Shown here in pieces: positions 34,865 through 43,440 of a DNA stretch of 64,000 nt. A program made the translations under genes and the position numbers. The notes below the pieces were generated by a model. The model was given only the letters and a program-made list of their open reading frames with translations. It did no database searches and had not been told where the DNA came from. Within the stretch, counting starts at the first letter, position 1; the number at the start of each line of letters is the position of its first letter. Source of the DNA: Oribacterium sp. oral taxon 078 str. F0262 (GTDB lineage Bacteria > Bacillota > Clostridia > Lachnospirales > Lachnospiraceae); NCBI RefSeq assembly GCF_000160135.1, contig NZ_GG729934.1, positions 314,499 through 378,498 on the forward strand. The letters run 5' to 3'.

Positions 34865-35797
34865 TTACTTTCCCATCTGTGCGGCGACTTCCTCCGCGAA
34901 ATTTTCCTGCTTCTTCTCCAGTCCCTCTCCGGTCTCATAGCGGACGAAGCCCTCGAGCGAAATCTCCGCATTCTCCGCCTTTTTGACGGATTCTACGTAC
35001 TGCCCGACCGTCTGCTTTCCGTCCTCTGCCCGGACATAGACCTGATCCAGCAGACAGACCTCCTTCAGCTCCTTGTTGAGCCGTCCCTCGACCATGCCGA
35101 GGAGCACCTTCTCCGGGGCGTTCGGCTTCTCGTTCTTTGCCGCTGCGAGGAGGATCTCCTTTTCAGAATCGAGATAAGCCTGATCCACCTCCTTCCGGGA
35201 GGTATACTTCGGTTTCAAAGCCGCGATCTGCATCGCGATATTTCTCGCCATCTCCCGGACCGTCTCATTCACGAGACTGCTCTTTACCTGGAGCAGCACG
35301 GCGATTCTTCCGCCCGCATGGATATAGTCCTGCACAAAGCCGTTTTCCTCATGAAGCTTTTGGAATCTGCGGATATGCATGTTCTCTCCGATCAGGGAAA
35401 TCTCCGCGGAGAGCTGCTGAGAGACGGTCTTTTCGGGATCGAGCTCCCACTTCTCCGCGAGGAAGGCATCGATATCGGAGGCATTCGTCTTCAGCGCCTG
35501 CGCGGCGACCTCCCGCACGAAGCTCTGGAATTTCTCGTTCTTTGCGACGAAATCGGTCTCGGCGTTCACCTCGACCACAACCCCCGTCTTTCCGTCCTCG
35601 GAAAGCGCCGTAAAAGAAACGCCCTCCGCGGCGATCCTTCCGGCCTTCTTCTCCGCTCCGGCCAGGCCCTGCTCTCTCAGATGCTCGACCGCCTTATCCA
35701 TATCGCCGGCGACCGCCTCGAGAGCCTTCTTGCAGGCCATCATTCCCGCGCCGGTGAGCTCTCTTAAGTCCTTAACCATTGCCGCTGTAATAGCCAT
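34865..35797 (-). CDS. tsf: Translation elongation factor Ts
   Basis: 310 residues from the ATG at 35797 (MAITAAMVKDLRELTG); GGAGGGGAAA precedes it, so the upstream ATG at 35809 is not used. The N-terminal UBA-like domain contains TGAGMMACKKALEA, and the EF-Tu contact motif TDFVAKNEKF is near residue 80. It recycles EF-Tu by nucleotide exchange. 64 bases after rpsB, the usual order. Confidence 0.96.
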   Translation of the reverse strand: MAITAAMVKDLRELTGAGMMACKKALEAVAGDMDKAVEHLREQGLAGAEKKAGRIAAEGVSFTALSEDGKTGVVVEVNAETDFVAKNEKFQSFVREVAAQALKTNASDIDAFLAEKWELDPEKTVSQQLSAEISLIGENMHIRRFQKLHEENGFVQDYIHAGGRIAVLLQVKSSLVNETVREMARNIAMQIAALKPKYTSRKEVDQAYLDSEKEILLAAAKNEKPNAPEKVLLGMVEGRLNKELKEVCLLDQVYVRAEDGKQTVGQYVESVKKAENAEISLEGFVRYETGEGLEKKQENFAEEVAAQMGK

Positions 35798-35861
35798 TTT
35801 CCCCTCCATTCCGAAGCCGCCCCGCCGGGCGGCAGATTAAAATCCGTCTATTCGCCCGCTC

Positions 35862-36611
35862 TTATTCCGCTTCAGGGACCAGGCTTTCATCTCCCTCTGC
35901 CGCTGCGGCCGCTTCCTCCTCCGTCATATCGCCCTGCTTCGCCTCGATGACGGCATCCGCCATCTTGGAGACGATCAGCTTGATCGCGCGGATCGCATCG
36001 TCATTTCCCGGGATGATATAGTCGAGCTCCTCCGGATCCGCATTGGTATCCGCGATGCCGAAAAGCGTGACGCCGAGGGCATGGGCCTCCTGCACGCAGA
36101 TCTTCTCCTTTTTCGGATCGACGACAAAGATCGCGTCCGGAACCGCCTTCATATCCTTGATTCCGCCGAGGTTTGCCTCGAGCTTCCCCCACTCCTTCCG
36201 AAGAAGCGTGACCTCCTTCTTCGGGAGGACATCGAAGGTGCCGTCCTCGGACATCTTCTCGATCTCCTTCAGTCTCTGAATCCTGGAGCGTATGGTCTTA
36301 AAGTTTGTGAGCATGCCTCCGAGCCATCTCTCATTGACGTAGAACTCGCCGCAGCGGAGGGCCTCCGCCTTGATCGCGTCCTGCGCCTGCTTCTTCGTCC
36401 CCACGAAAAGCACCGTGCCTCCGTTTGCGACGATCTGCGCCATCGCATTGTAGGCATCGTCCACCATCTTCACGGTCTTCTGCAGGTCGATGATGTGAAT
36501 GCCGTTCCTCTCCGTATAGATGTACGGAGCCATCTTGGGATTCCATCTCCTGGTCTGATGCCCGAAGTGTACGCCCGCCTCGAGAAGCTGCTTCATTCCA
36601 ATCGCACTCAT
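35862..36611 (-). CDS. rpsB: Ribosomal protein S2
   Basis: 249 residues. [51 protein letters not shown] and [23 protein letters not shown] are the hallmark segments. The C-terminus is an acidic/alanine tail common in clostridial S2. Strong AGGAGG lies just upstream of the ATG. First gene of the rpsB-tsf operon. Confidence 0.97.
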   Translation of the reverse strand: MSAIGMKQLLEAGVHFGHQTRRWNPKMAPYIYTERNGIHIIDLQKTVKMVDDAYNAMAQIVANGGTVLFVGTKKQAQDAIKAEALRCGEFYVNERWLGGMLTNFKTIRSRIQRLKEIEKMSEDGTFDVLPKKEVTLLRKEWGKLEANLGGIKDMKAVPDAIFVVDPKKEKICVQEAHALGVTLFGIADTNADPEELDYIIPGNDDAIRAIKLIVSKMADAVIEAKQGDMTEEEAAAAAEGDESLVPEAE

Positions 36612-36725
36612 CTTTTTTCCTCCTTGGTTTTACTTCCACCGGGTCTTCTGTGCTGTCCGGCATCATCCCCTCAGGGGACACCTTCGGATCCCGGCCCGGT
36701 GTGCATCGTTTCGCCCCGTTCTGTC

Positions 36726-36754
36726 TTTGTAGAAGATTCCGCCTTCTCCGTCAA
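36726..36754 (-). promoter_or_regulatory. Promoter of rpsB-tsf
   Basis: On the minus strand TTGACG (36754-36749), a 17-base spacer and TACAAA (36731-36726). The predicted leader of about 105 bases holds a hairpin TCCCCTGAGGGGA near 36668-36680. S2 is known to autoregulate through its leader in other bacteria; a similar role here is inference. Confidence 0.6.
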
Positions 36755-36845
36755 AGCGGGCTGCTGTCCTCTCAACATCGAAAGCTCATGAATTTTCCGC
36801 ATCGATAAGACGGGCTTCCCTCTCCCTTTTCGATCAAAGGACAAA

Positions 36846-36868
36846 GAAAACCGCGCCAAATGGCGCGG
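36846..36868 (-). terminator. Rho-independent terminator of topA
   Basis: Minus strand, 7 bases after the topA stop: CCGCGCCA-TT-TGGCGCGG, an 8-bp perfect stem, followed by TTTTCTTTGT. The complement also carries a short T-run, but only topA ends here. Confidence 0.85.
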
Positions 36869-36874
36869 CTTTTA

Positions 36875-38929
36875 CTATAGCATGATTTTTTCTTCTCTGT
36901 CAACCGCGGGAAGGGGGAGAGACGCAATCTCGTTTTCCTTCTTTTCCCCGGCCTTCGCGTCCTTCGGCTTCGCCCAGCTGATATAGCTGCAGTCCGGGTA
37001 GCGGGAGCAGGAGTAGAAGATCCGCCCCTTCCGGGAGCGCTTTTTCACGCATTCCGCTCCGCAGTCCGGACAGAGGAAGCCCGCGTATTCCATGTAGGGC
37101 TTGGTATTCCGGCATTCCGGGAAGCCCGGGCAGGCGAGGAACTTCCCGTGGGGTCCGTACTTTATGACCATCCTTCGTCCGCACTTATCGCAGGGGATTT
37201 CGGTCTCCTCGTCCCGGATCGTGATCTTTTCCACCTCCTGATTCGCCTTCTCCACCGCTTCTGAGAGATCCGGATAGAAGTTTTCGATCAGAGTCTTCCA
37301 GGGGAGCTTTCCCTCCGCGACGGAATCCAGAAGCGTCTCCATATTGGCGGTGAAGCCGGTGTCCACAATCGTCGGGAAGTTTTTCGTCATCATCTCGTTT
37401 ACGGCGCTTCCGAGCTCCGTGACAAAGAGATTTTTCTTCTCCTTCGTGATATAGCGCCTGTGGAGCAGCGTTCCGATCGTGGGAGCATAGGTCGAGGGCC
37501 GCCCGATACCGTCCTCCTCCAGCGCCTTCACCAGCGAGGCCTCCGTATAGTGCGCGGGGGGCTGGGTGAAATGCTGCTCCTTCTGAAAGCCCTCCCTCTT
37601 CAGAACCTCTCCCGGCACAAGCTTCGGGAGCTGCACATTCTTCTCCTCCCTGTCCTCCTCGGAGCGGTAGACGGAGAGAAAGCCCTCGAAGGCGATCCGG
37701 CTTCCGTTCAGCACAAAGAAATACTCCCCCGCCTTCAGCCGGACCGTCTCTGTGTCATAGACTGCGGGCTGCATGCGGGAGGCGAGAAAGCGCTGATAAA
37801 TGAGCTGATAGAGGCGGTACTCATCCCGGCCCAGGCTCTCCTTCGCCTCTCCCGGCGTGATCTCCAGATAGCTAGGGCGGATCGCCTCATGGGCATCCTG
37901 GATCTTCCCCTCCTTCTTCTCCCTCTCCTGCCCCTTCGGAAGGACATATTCCTTTCCGTACTTCTCCGCGATCAGAGCGCGCACCGCCTCATCGGCCTCC
38001 TCCGCGATCCTCGTGGAATCCGTCCTGAGATAGGTGATGAGCCCGACTGTCCCCCGGTTTTTCACATTGACGCCCTCGTAGAGGGACTGCGCGATCCGCA
38101 TCGTCTTCTGGGTCGGAAAGGACAGGAGCTTCGAGGCCTCCTGCTGAAGCGTGCTCGTCGTAAAGGGAAGGGGAGGCTTCTTTCTCCGCTCCGATTTCCG
38201 GATCTCGGAGACGATAAGCTCCTGCTCCCCGATGGAACGGATGATCGCATCGACCTCGCGCTCGGTCTTAAGCTCCATGCGCTTTTCCTTTCCGTAAAAG
38301 GCCGCGCAGAGCTTCTTCCTGCCGTGTAGAACGGAGGCCTCCAGACTCCAGTACTCCTCCGGATGGAAGGCCGCGATCTCCGTCTCCCTGTCACAGATCA
38401 TCCTGAGAGCGACGGACTGCACCCTCCCCGCAGAGAGACCCTTTCTGATCTTCTTCCAAAGGAGCGGACTGATCGTATATCCCACGAGCCGGTCCATGAC
38501 CCGCCTCGCCTGCTGTGCGTTTACGAGATCCATGTCGATATCCCGCGGATGCTTCAGGGCGGTCCGGACGGCATTTTTCGTGATCTCATTGAAGCTGATG
38601 CGGGAGATCTTTTCCCGGTTGCTCTCCTCCCGGCAAAGCTCCCTCCCGAGGTGCCAGCTGATCGCCTCCCCCTCCCGGTCCGGGTCGGTCGCAAGGAAGA
38701 TGCGGTCTGCCTTTTTCGCCTCTTTTTTCAGCTTCCCGAGAAGCTCTCCTTTTCCGCGGATCGTGATGTACTTCGGCTCGTAATCGTGCTCCACATCCAC
38801 GCCGAGCGAGCTTTTCGGCATATCGATTAAATGTCCCATCGTGGCGTCGATCGTATAATTTTTCCCCAAAAACTTGCTGATCGTCTTTACCTTCGCGGGA
38901 GACTCCACTATGATTAAATTCTTTGCCAT
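36875..38929 (-). CDS. topA: DNA topoisomerase I
   Basis: 684 residues, type IA topoisomerase that relaxes negative supercoils. IVESPAKVKTISKFLG at the N-terminus, the acidic triad TDPDREGEAIS (80-90), RVMDRLVGY, and the active-site Tyr in YLRTDSTRI (Tyr 300). Two C-terminal zinc-finger repeats are seen: CDKCGRRM with CPGFPEC, and CPDCGAEC with CSRYPDC. Follows dprA by 108 bases, as in many Firmicutes; codY and trmFO, often next, are absent. Confidence 0.97.
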   Translation of the reverse strand: MAKNLIIVESPAKVKTISKFLGKNYTIDATMGHLIDMPKSSLGVDVEHDYEPKYITIRGKGELLGKLKKEAKKADRIFLATDPDREGEAISWHLGRELCREESNREKISRISFNEITKNAVRTALKHPRDIDMDLVNAQQARRVMDRLVGYTISPLLWKKIRKGLSAGRVQSVALRMICDRETEIAAFHPEEYWSLEASVLHGRKKLCAAFYGKEKRMELKTEREVDAIIRSIGEQELIVSEIRKSERRKKPPLPFTTSTLQQEASKLLSFPTQKTMRIAQSLYEGVNVKNRGTVGLITYLRTDSTRIAEEADEAVRALIAEKYGKEYVLPKGQEREKKEGKIQDAHEAIRPSYLEITPGEAKESLGRDEYRLYQLIYQRFLASRMQPAVYDTETVRLKAGEYFFVLNGSRIAFEGFLSVYRSEEDREEKNVQLPKLVPGEVLKREGFQKEQHFTQPPAHYTEASLVKALEEDGIGRPSTYAPTIGTLLHRRYITKEKKNLFVTELGSAVNEMMTKNFPTIVDTGFTANMETLLDSVAEGKLPWKTLIENFYPDLSEAVEKANQEVEKITIRDEETEIPCDKCGRRMVIKYGPHGKFLACPGFPECRNTKPYMEYAGFLCPDCGAECVKKRSRKGRIFYSCSRYPDCSYISWAKPKDAKAGEKKENEIASLPLPAVDREEKIML

Positions 38930-39037
38930 GAACTTTCTTCCTGCCTCTGCATGATCGAACGGCTGTGATCCGGCAGATCCCGGAGCCCGCCCATGGAAGC
39001 ACTCCCGGACCGCCGCAGCGCATAAAACGGCGCACTT

Positions 39038-40027
39038 TCAGAATCCTAACAGGTCTTTTGAAATATTGCAAGGCCCTTCCGCGCCATCCCGCTTCTCCAT
39101 TTCTCCCCTATCCGCGGTCTTTTGGAAGCATCTCCTCCGGTAGTAGGCGCACTTCGGGGATTCCGAAAAGCCGAGAAGCTCCAGCTCCAGAAGGATCCCG
39201 GACAGTTTCTCCGTGGGAAGTCCCAGGAGGCGGGAGAGCTCCTCGATGTGGATGCTTTTCGTATCGAGCGCGGAAAATACCTTCCGCTGCAGCTTAGAGA
39301 GCTCCCCCTCCTTCGGCGGAAGAAGGAGAAGCTCTCCCTCTCTCTCAAGGTGCAGAAAGCTGAGCACATCCTCCACGCAGGACAGAAGCTCCGCGCCCTG
39401 GCGGATCAGCTGATTACAGCCAAAGGAGAGATGATCCGTGATCCGCCCGGGCAGCGCAAAGACCTGCTTTCCCTGCTCCAGGGCGTGCCCCACGGTGATG
39501 GACGTGCCGGAGCGCTCCTTTGCCTCGATCACAAGCACCGCATCCGAGAGACCGGAAATCAGCCGGTTTCTCCTCACAAAATTCGCGGGAAGGGGCGCTG
39601 TCCCCGCGGGAAATTCGCTGAGAATTCCTCCCTGCTCCGCAATTCTCTCGTAGAGCTCATAATTGCTCCTGGGGTAGCAGATATCCGCTCCGCAGCCGAG
39701 TACGGCATAGGTCCTCCCACCGCCCTTGAGCGCACCCCAATGCCCTGCCGTATCGATTCCCCGGGCCATTCCGCTCACGATGCTGACTCCCCGTCCCGCG
39801 AGCGCCCCCGCAAAGGCCTCCGCGATCTCCCTTCCGTAGGGGCTCCCGTCTCTTGCCCCGATGATCGAGACCGAGGGACTGAGATCGGAGGGGAGCTCTC
39901 CCCTAAGGTAAAGGCAGGAGGGACAGTCCGGAATCTGTCTGAGCCGCTCCGGAAATTCCGGATCCAGCGGCGTGATCTCCCGTATGGGAAAGCGCTCGGA
40001 AAAGGATCTCTCAAAGCCTCCTCTCAT
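39038..40027 (-). CDS. dprA: DNA-processing protein DprA
   Basis: 329 residues. Rossmann-like core: SIIGARDGSPYG, SGMARGIDTAGHWGAL, AVLGCGADICYPRSN, EFPAGTAPLPANFVRRNRLISGLSDAVLVIEA and GHALEQGKQVFALPG. A C-terminal winged-helix domain follows (about 240-300). Loads RecA on incoming single strands in transformation. Overlaps comM by 4 bases (ATGA). Confidence 0.95.
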   Translation of the reverse strand: MRGGFERSFSERFPIREITPLDPEFPERLRQIPDCPSCLYLRGELPSDLSPSVSIIGARDGSPYGREIAEAFAGALAGRGVSIVSGMARGIDTAGHWGALKGGGRTYAVLGCGADICYPRSNYELYERIAEQGGILSEFPAGTAPLPANFVRRNRLISGLSDAVLVIEAKERSGTSITVGHALEQGKQVFALPGRITDHLSFGCNQLIRQGAELLSCVEDVLSFLHLEREGELLLLPPKEGELSKLQRKVFSALDTKSIHIEELSRLLGLPTEKLSGILLELELLGFSESPKCAYYRRRCFQKTADRGEMEKRDGAEGPCNISKDLLGF

Positions 40028-41577
40028 AGCGCAGCCTCCTCCCCGAAAAGCCGCTCCTCCAGGCTTCGATAGGACACGGCCTCGGAGAGCTGCGGGATCC
40101 CGATCTCCGCCTCTCCCGAGAGATCCGCTATGGTCCTCGCGGTCTTCAGAAGCTTGTGATAGGTCCGCATGGAAAGCTGCTTCAGTTGGAAAATCCTCCT
40201 CATAAAGCTCTCCTCCTTCTCTCTTAGCGTACAGAAGCGCTCGATCTCCCCGATCCCCATCTCGGAATTACAGCGGATCGGAAGCCCCCGGAAGCGCTCC
40301 CGCTGGATCTCTCTGGCCCGGATCACATCCTCCCGGAGCCTCTCACTGGAAATCCCCCGCCCCCGGGATCTGGCATCCTCGTAGCTCACGGGGGAGACCT
40401 CCACGCAGAGATCCATCCTCTCTAGGATCGGTTTGGAGATGCCCCTTTGATAGGAGCGGATCTGGGAGGGTGTGCAGTGGCAGCGCCTTCTGTCCGGGAA
40501 ATGGCCGCAAGGGCAGGGATTCATCGCAGCGATCAAAAGACAGTCCGCCGGATAGCGAAAGGAACCGCTCAGGCGCTGAATCACCAAAAAGCGGTCCTCC
40601 ATGGGCTGCCTGAGCCCCTCGATCGAGCTTTTGGAAAAAAGGGGGAGCTCATCGAGGAAAAGCACTCCGTTTAAGGCAAGCGGCAGCTCGCCCGGCACGA
40701 TCCCTCCGGGTCCGCTCCCCCCAAGGAGAGCCGTAGAAGTGATGCTGTGATGCGGGGAGCGAAAGGGGCGCTTCCCATAGAGCGCCCTCCCCTTCGGGAG
40801 CATGCCCGCGATGGAGTATAGCTTTGTGATCTCGATATCCTCCTTCCGAGAGAGGGGCGGAAGGATCCCCGGGATCCGCTTTGCGATCATGCTTTTTCCG
40901 GAGCCGGCCGGCCCGGACAAAAGGAGATTATGCTTCCCTGCGGCGGCGATCAAAGCCGCCCGCACGGAAAAGCTCTGCCCGCGCACATCGGAAAAATCCG
41001 GGATTTTCTCCGGCTCACTCTCCTCCCTCTGCCCTCCCCTCCCCCTCTGAAAGCTTCGAAAGCTCTCCTCCGAGGAGAGAAGAGACCTAAGATCCGAGAT
41101 CGAACGGACTCCGATGATATCCATCCCCTCCACGACGGATGCCTCCGCCGCATCCTCCTCCGGAACCACCGCGCCTTGAAGCCCCGCTTCCTGGAGCGCC
41201 GTGACCAAAGAAAGCGCACCCCGCACATGTCGGATCTCCCCGTCCAGTCCGACCTCTCCGAAAAAGCCATAATCCTCCGGAGGGGAGCAGGCCACAAGTC
41301 CGAGGGAGAGGAGCATGCCGAGGAGGATCGGAAGATCAAAGCCGCTCCCATCCTTCCTCCGATCCGCCGGCTGGAGATTGATCGTCAAGCGCTTTGGCGG
41401 AAGGGGAAGCTCCGCATTCTTCATCGCCACCGTGCAGCGATCCAGCGCCTCCCTCACATTCGCGGAGACATTCCCGACGATGACCGAACGGGGCAGGCCG
41501 TTGCTCTCATCCACCTGCACGCAGACCGGGTAGCCGTCCAGCCCATGCAGCCCGGCACTGTTGATTTTCGCAAGCAT
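40024..41577 (-). CDS. comM: YifB/ComM family Mg-chelatase-like AAA+ ATPase
   Basis: 517 residues. An N-terminal Lon-protease-like fold (ESNGLPRSVIVGNVSANVRE) precedes the AAA+ core: P-loop GPAGSGKSMIAKRIPGILPP near residue 230, GVLFLDELPLF as Walker B, and a Zn-binding CPCGHFPD with CHC. The C-terminal helical domain ends in SYRSLEERL. ComM is a branch-migration helicase that aids integration of transformed DNA. The comM-dprA pair implies at least part of a competence system; the rest is not in the window. Confidence 0.94.
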   Translation of the reverse strand: MLAKINSAGLHGLDGYPVCVQVDESNGLPRSVIVGNVSANVREALDRCTVAMKNAELPLPPKRLTINLQPADRRKDGSGFDLPILLGMLLSLGLVACSPPEDYGFFGEVGLDGEIRHVRGALSLVTALQEAGLQGAVVPEEDAAEASVVEGMDIIGVRSISDLRSLLSSEESFRSFQRGRGGQREESEPEKIPDFSDVRGQSFSVRAALIAAAGKHNLLLSGPAGSGKSMIAKRIPGILPPLSRKEDIEITKLYSIAGMLPKGRALYGKRPFRSPHHSITSTALLGGSGPGGIVPGELPLALNGVLFLDELPLFSKSSIEGLRQPMEDRFLVIQRLSGSFRYPADCLLIAAMNPCPCGHFPDRRRCHCTPSQIRSYQRGISKPILERMDLCVEVSPVSYEDARSRGRGISSERLREDVIRAREIQRERFRGLPIRCNSEMGIGEIERFCTLREKEESFMRRIFQLKQLSMRTYHKLLKTARTIADLSGEAEIGIPQLSEAVSYRSLEERLFGEEAAL

Positions 41578-41727
41578 AAATCCCCCTCCTTATATCAAAA
41601 CCAGGCCCCCGCGGGAGACTTCCGCGATATCTTTCAAACGGCAGAAAATCCCCTTTACAGAAAGACAAAAAAGCGGAAGCCTCCTCCCGGGAAAACACAA
41701 AACAACGCTCTCCATTATCCAATGCTG

Positions 41728-41773
41728 AAATATGGGAAATATATGGGAAATATATGGGAAATATATGGGAAAT
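41728..41773. repeat. Four 11-bp phased AT-rich repeats upstream of comM
   Basis: GGGAAATATAT recurs with GGG at 41734, 41745, 41756 and 41767, a strict 11-bp period. This is close to one helical turn, so the short A-tracts would lie on one face of the DNA. About 150 bases upstream of the comM start. It could be a bent upstream element, a protein-binding array, or a slippage-prone repeat. No further gene between 41578 and 41875. Confidence 0.7.
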
Positions 41774-41875
41774 TGACAGATGATAAAAAGTGAAAATCTC
41801 GGGCAGAACGCCCAGAATCAAAGGCTTTTTTTAATCATAGCCGCTCCGACAAAGCTTGTCAAATATAAAATTCCA

Positions 41876-41937
41876 GTGTCATAAGGAGCTGTCCCCCCAT
41901 CGTGCTTGCACGAAGGGGGGACAGCTCCTTATGACAC
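41876..41937. repeat. Long perfect hairpin at the head of the 147-bp array
   Basis: GTGTCATAAGGAGCTGTC plus a run of C (41876-41898) pairs without mismatch with its reverse complement at 41915-41937, a 23-bp stem. After one A-A mismatch the stem continues as TCGTGC-TT-GCACGA (41900-41913). In effect the array's flanking sequence is present here in inverted orientation. Palindromes of this kind are typical of REP-like or miniature mobile elements. Confidence 0.85.
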
Positions 41938-42570
41938 GCCCCCTTATGAGCATGCAGCGGAGGTTTTTCCCGCGGAATGCGAATAAGGGACAGCATGGCG
42001 AGCTCAGCGATGCCATGCGGAATTTTAGAAACAGCATGGCCGAAGCCAATGCTTGCACGAAGGGGGGACAGCTCCTTATGACACCGCCCCCTTATGAGCA
42101 TGCAGCGGAGGTTTTTCCCGCGGAATGCGAATAAGGGACAGCATGGCGAGCTCAGCGATGCCATGCGGAATTTTAGAAACAGCATGGCCGAAGCCAATGC
42201 TTGCACGAAGGGGGGACAGCTCCTTATGACACGCCCCCTTATGAGCATGCAGCGGAGGTTTTTCCCGCGGAATGCGAATAAGGGACAGCATGGCGAGCTC
42301 AGCGATGTCATGCGGAATTTTAGAAACAGCATGGCCGAAGCCAATGCTTGCACGAAGGGGGAGACAGCTCCTTATGACACGCCCTCTTATGAGCATGCAG
42401 CGGGGCTTTTTCCCGCGGAATGCGAATAAGGGACAGCATGGCGAGCTCAGCGATGCCATGCGGAATTTTAGAAACAGCATGGCCGAAGCCAATGCTTGCA
42501 CGAAGGGGGAGGGGGTTCCTTATGACACGCCCCCTTATGAGCATGCAGCGGGGATTTTCCCCCGCACTAA
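41911..42570. repeat. Array of 147-bp structured repeats (four full copies plus a partial)
   Basis: Units start at 41911, 42058, 42206, 42353 and 42501; spacing alternates 147/148 through single-base indels, which breaks any reading frame. Copies are nearly identical. Inside each: GCATGGC (41993-41999) pairs with GCCATGC (42012-42018), and AGCATGGC-CGAA-GCC-A-ATGCT forms a hairpin (42033-42053), which on the minus strand has a C(UUCG)G loop. Each unit begins with the GGGGGGACAGCTCCTTATG arm. There are no unique spacers, so this is not CRISPR. A REP/BIME-like family is the best guess; no RAYT transposase gene is in the window. Confidence 0.85.
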
Positions 42571-42611
42571 AATTCCAACAACCTTCTGCAAGAGTTTCAC
42601 TGTCTGGTCAT

Positions 42612-42938
42612 TTATTCATCGCTTTTATGGTCTCCGAACAAAATCCGCATATAATCGCGACGGGCATAGAGAATACGATCAACATAAACTTCGCTGCCGT
42701 AAGCGCGATAAAAGCTGATGTAATTTCCGCTTGCAATAAAGCGATAATCGCTCTCTATCTCCGCAATCGAAGACAGCGGAGCCCCTGCCTGTGCATAAGT
42801 CTGCAAAATGCGGAGACTCTTTGTAATTCGACTTACGGTTGCCAATGCTACGGATGGGTTCAGCAGCTCTTCCTCAATATAGGCCTTGATTTCAATGAGA
42901 TCGTTTTGAGCTTCTTCGGATAAATGCAGACTATTCAT
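42612..42938 (-). CDS. RelE/ParE family toxin
   Basis: 108 residues. The compact ParE fold shows LHLSEEAQNDLIEIKAYI at the N-terminus, a central YRFIASGNYISFYRAYG, and the C-terminal motif VYVDRILYARRDYMRILF. ParE-type toxins act on gyrase and RelE types cleave mRNA; the C-terminal arginines are present but do not settle which. It overlaps the antitoxin gene by 8 bases. Confidence 0.88.
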   Translation of the reverse strand: MNSLHLSEEAQNDLIEIKAYIEEELLNPSVALATVSRITKSLRILQTYAQAGAPLSSIAEIESDYRFIASGNYISFYRAYGSEVYVDRILYARRDYMRILFGDHKSDE

Positions 42939-43185
42939 TGACGATCCCGAGCTTCTTCTCCACAGCTTCTAATGTCAGCCAGGCTTTCTCTTCGCCGGAT
43001 TTTCGTCCTTTCGCAAGTTCCTTCATCAGACGGAGGCTTGCCTCTGTCTTTTCAAAGTCCTGCATATCGAGAATCACATATCGGCCGCGCCCGTTCTTCG
43101 TCAGAAAAACCGGGGCGCCAACAGCCACATCATGCAGCACATCGCTGTAATTTCGCAGATCGGAAACAGGTTTGATATTTGGCAT
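42931..43185 (-). CDS. Phd/YefM family antitoxin
   Basis: 84 residues from the ATG at 43185 (MPNIKPVSDLRNYSDVL), preceded by AAAGGAGTC. The N-terminal DNA-binding Phd/YefM domain includes PVFLTKNGRGRYVILDMQDFE; the C-terminal part would wrap the toxin. The pair probably represses its own promoter. Confidence 0.9.
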   Translation of the reverse strand: MPNIKPVSDLRNYSDVLHDVAVGAPVFLTKNGRGRYVILDMQDFEKTEASLRLMKELAKGRKSGEEKAWLTLEAVEKKLGIVNE

Positions 43186-43207
43186 ATTGCTGACTCCTTT
43201 CTCCCAT

Positions 43208-43249
43208 AGTATATCCCAATCTGCTGTAAAATCCAACCGAAGATTTTAC
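43208..43249 (-). promoter_or_regulatory. Promoter and putative operator of the toxin-antitoxin operon
   Basis: Minus strand TTGGAT (43236-43231), 17 bases, TATACT (43213-43208), 23 bases before the antitoxin ATG. An 8-bp inverted repeat GTAAAATC/GATTTTAC (43226-43233 and 43242-43249) covers the -35 box, a natural site for autorepression. The gap 43250-43440 beyond is AT-rich with no clear gene. Confidence 0.6.
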
Positions 43250-43440
43250 TGCACGGGCTTCGATTATATTCCGATAACGAGACCTATACCATTGACTAAA
43301 TTCATAACGGACAGCAAGCTCATGATGATTTGCTTCTTCCATCTTCGATTGCTTTGATTCCGCTGTCCGGGGACTGGCGATAGGAAGGCGGCACTTTGTG
43401 AAAAGACTCTGGGCAATGCGAATCTATTTTTCTATTTTAT

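Noticed and set aside
41859-42501. Open frames with repeated peptide segments on both strands across the 147-bp array
   Set aside because: They arise because 147 is divisible by 3, but copies with 148 bases break every frame; no ribosome binding sites and no known family.
41911-42570. CRISPR array
   Set aside because: Units are contiguous and nearly identical with no variable spacers, and no cas genes are present.
43186-43342. GNAT acetyltransferase remnant (SVGFYSRLGYTMGE on the minus strand)
   Set aside because: The likeness to a GNAT C-terminus is one short segment, and it overlaps the toxin-antitoxin promoter and operator; too little to call.
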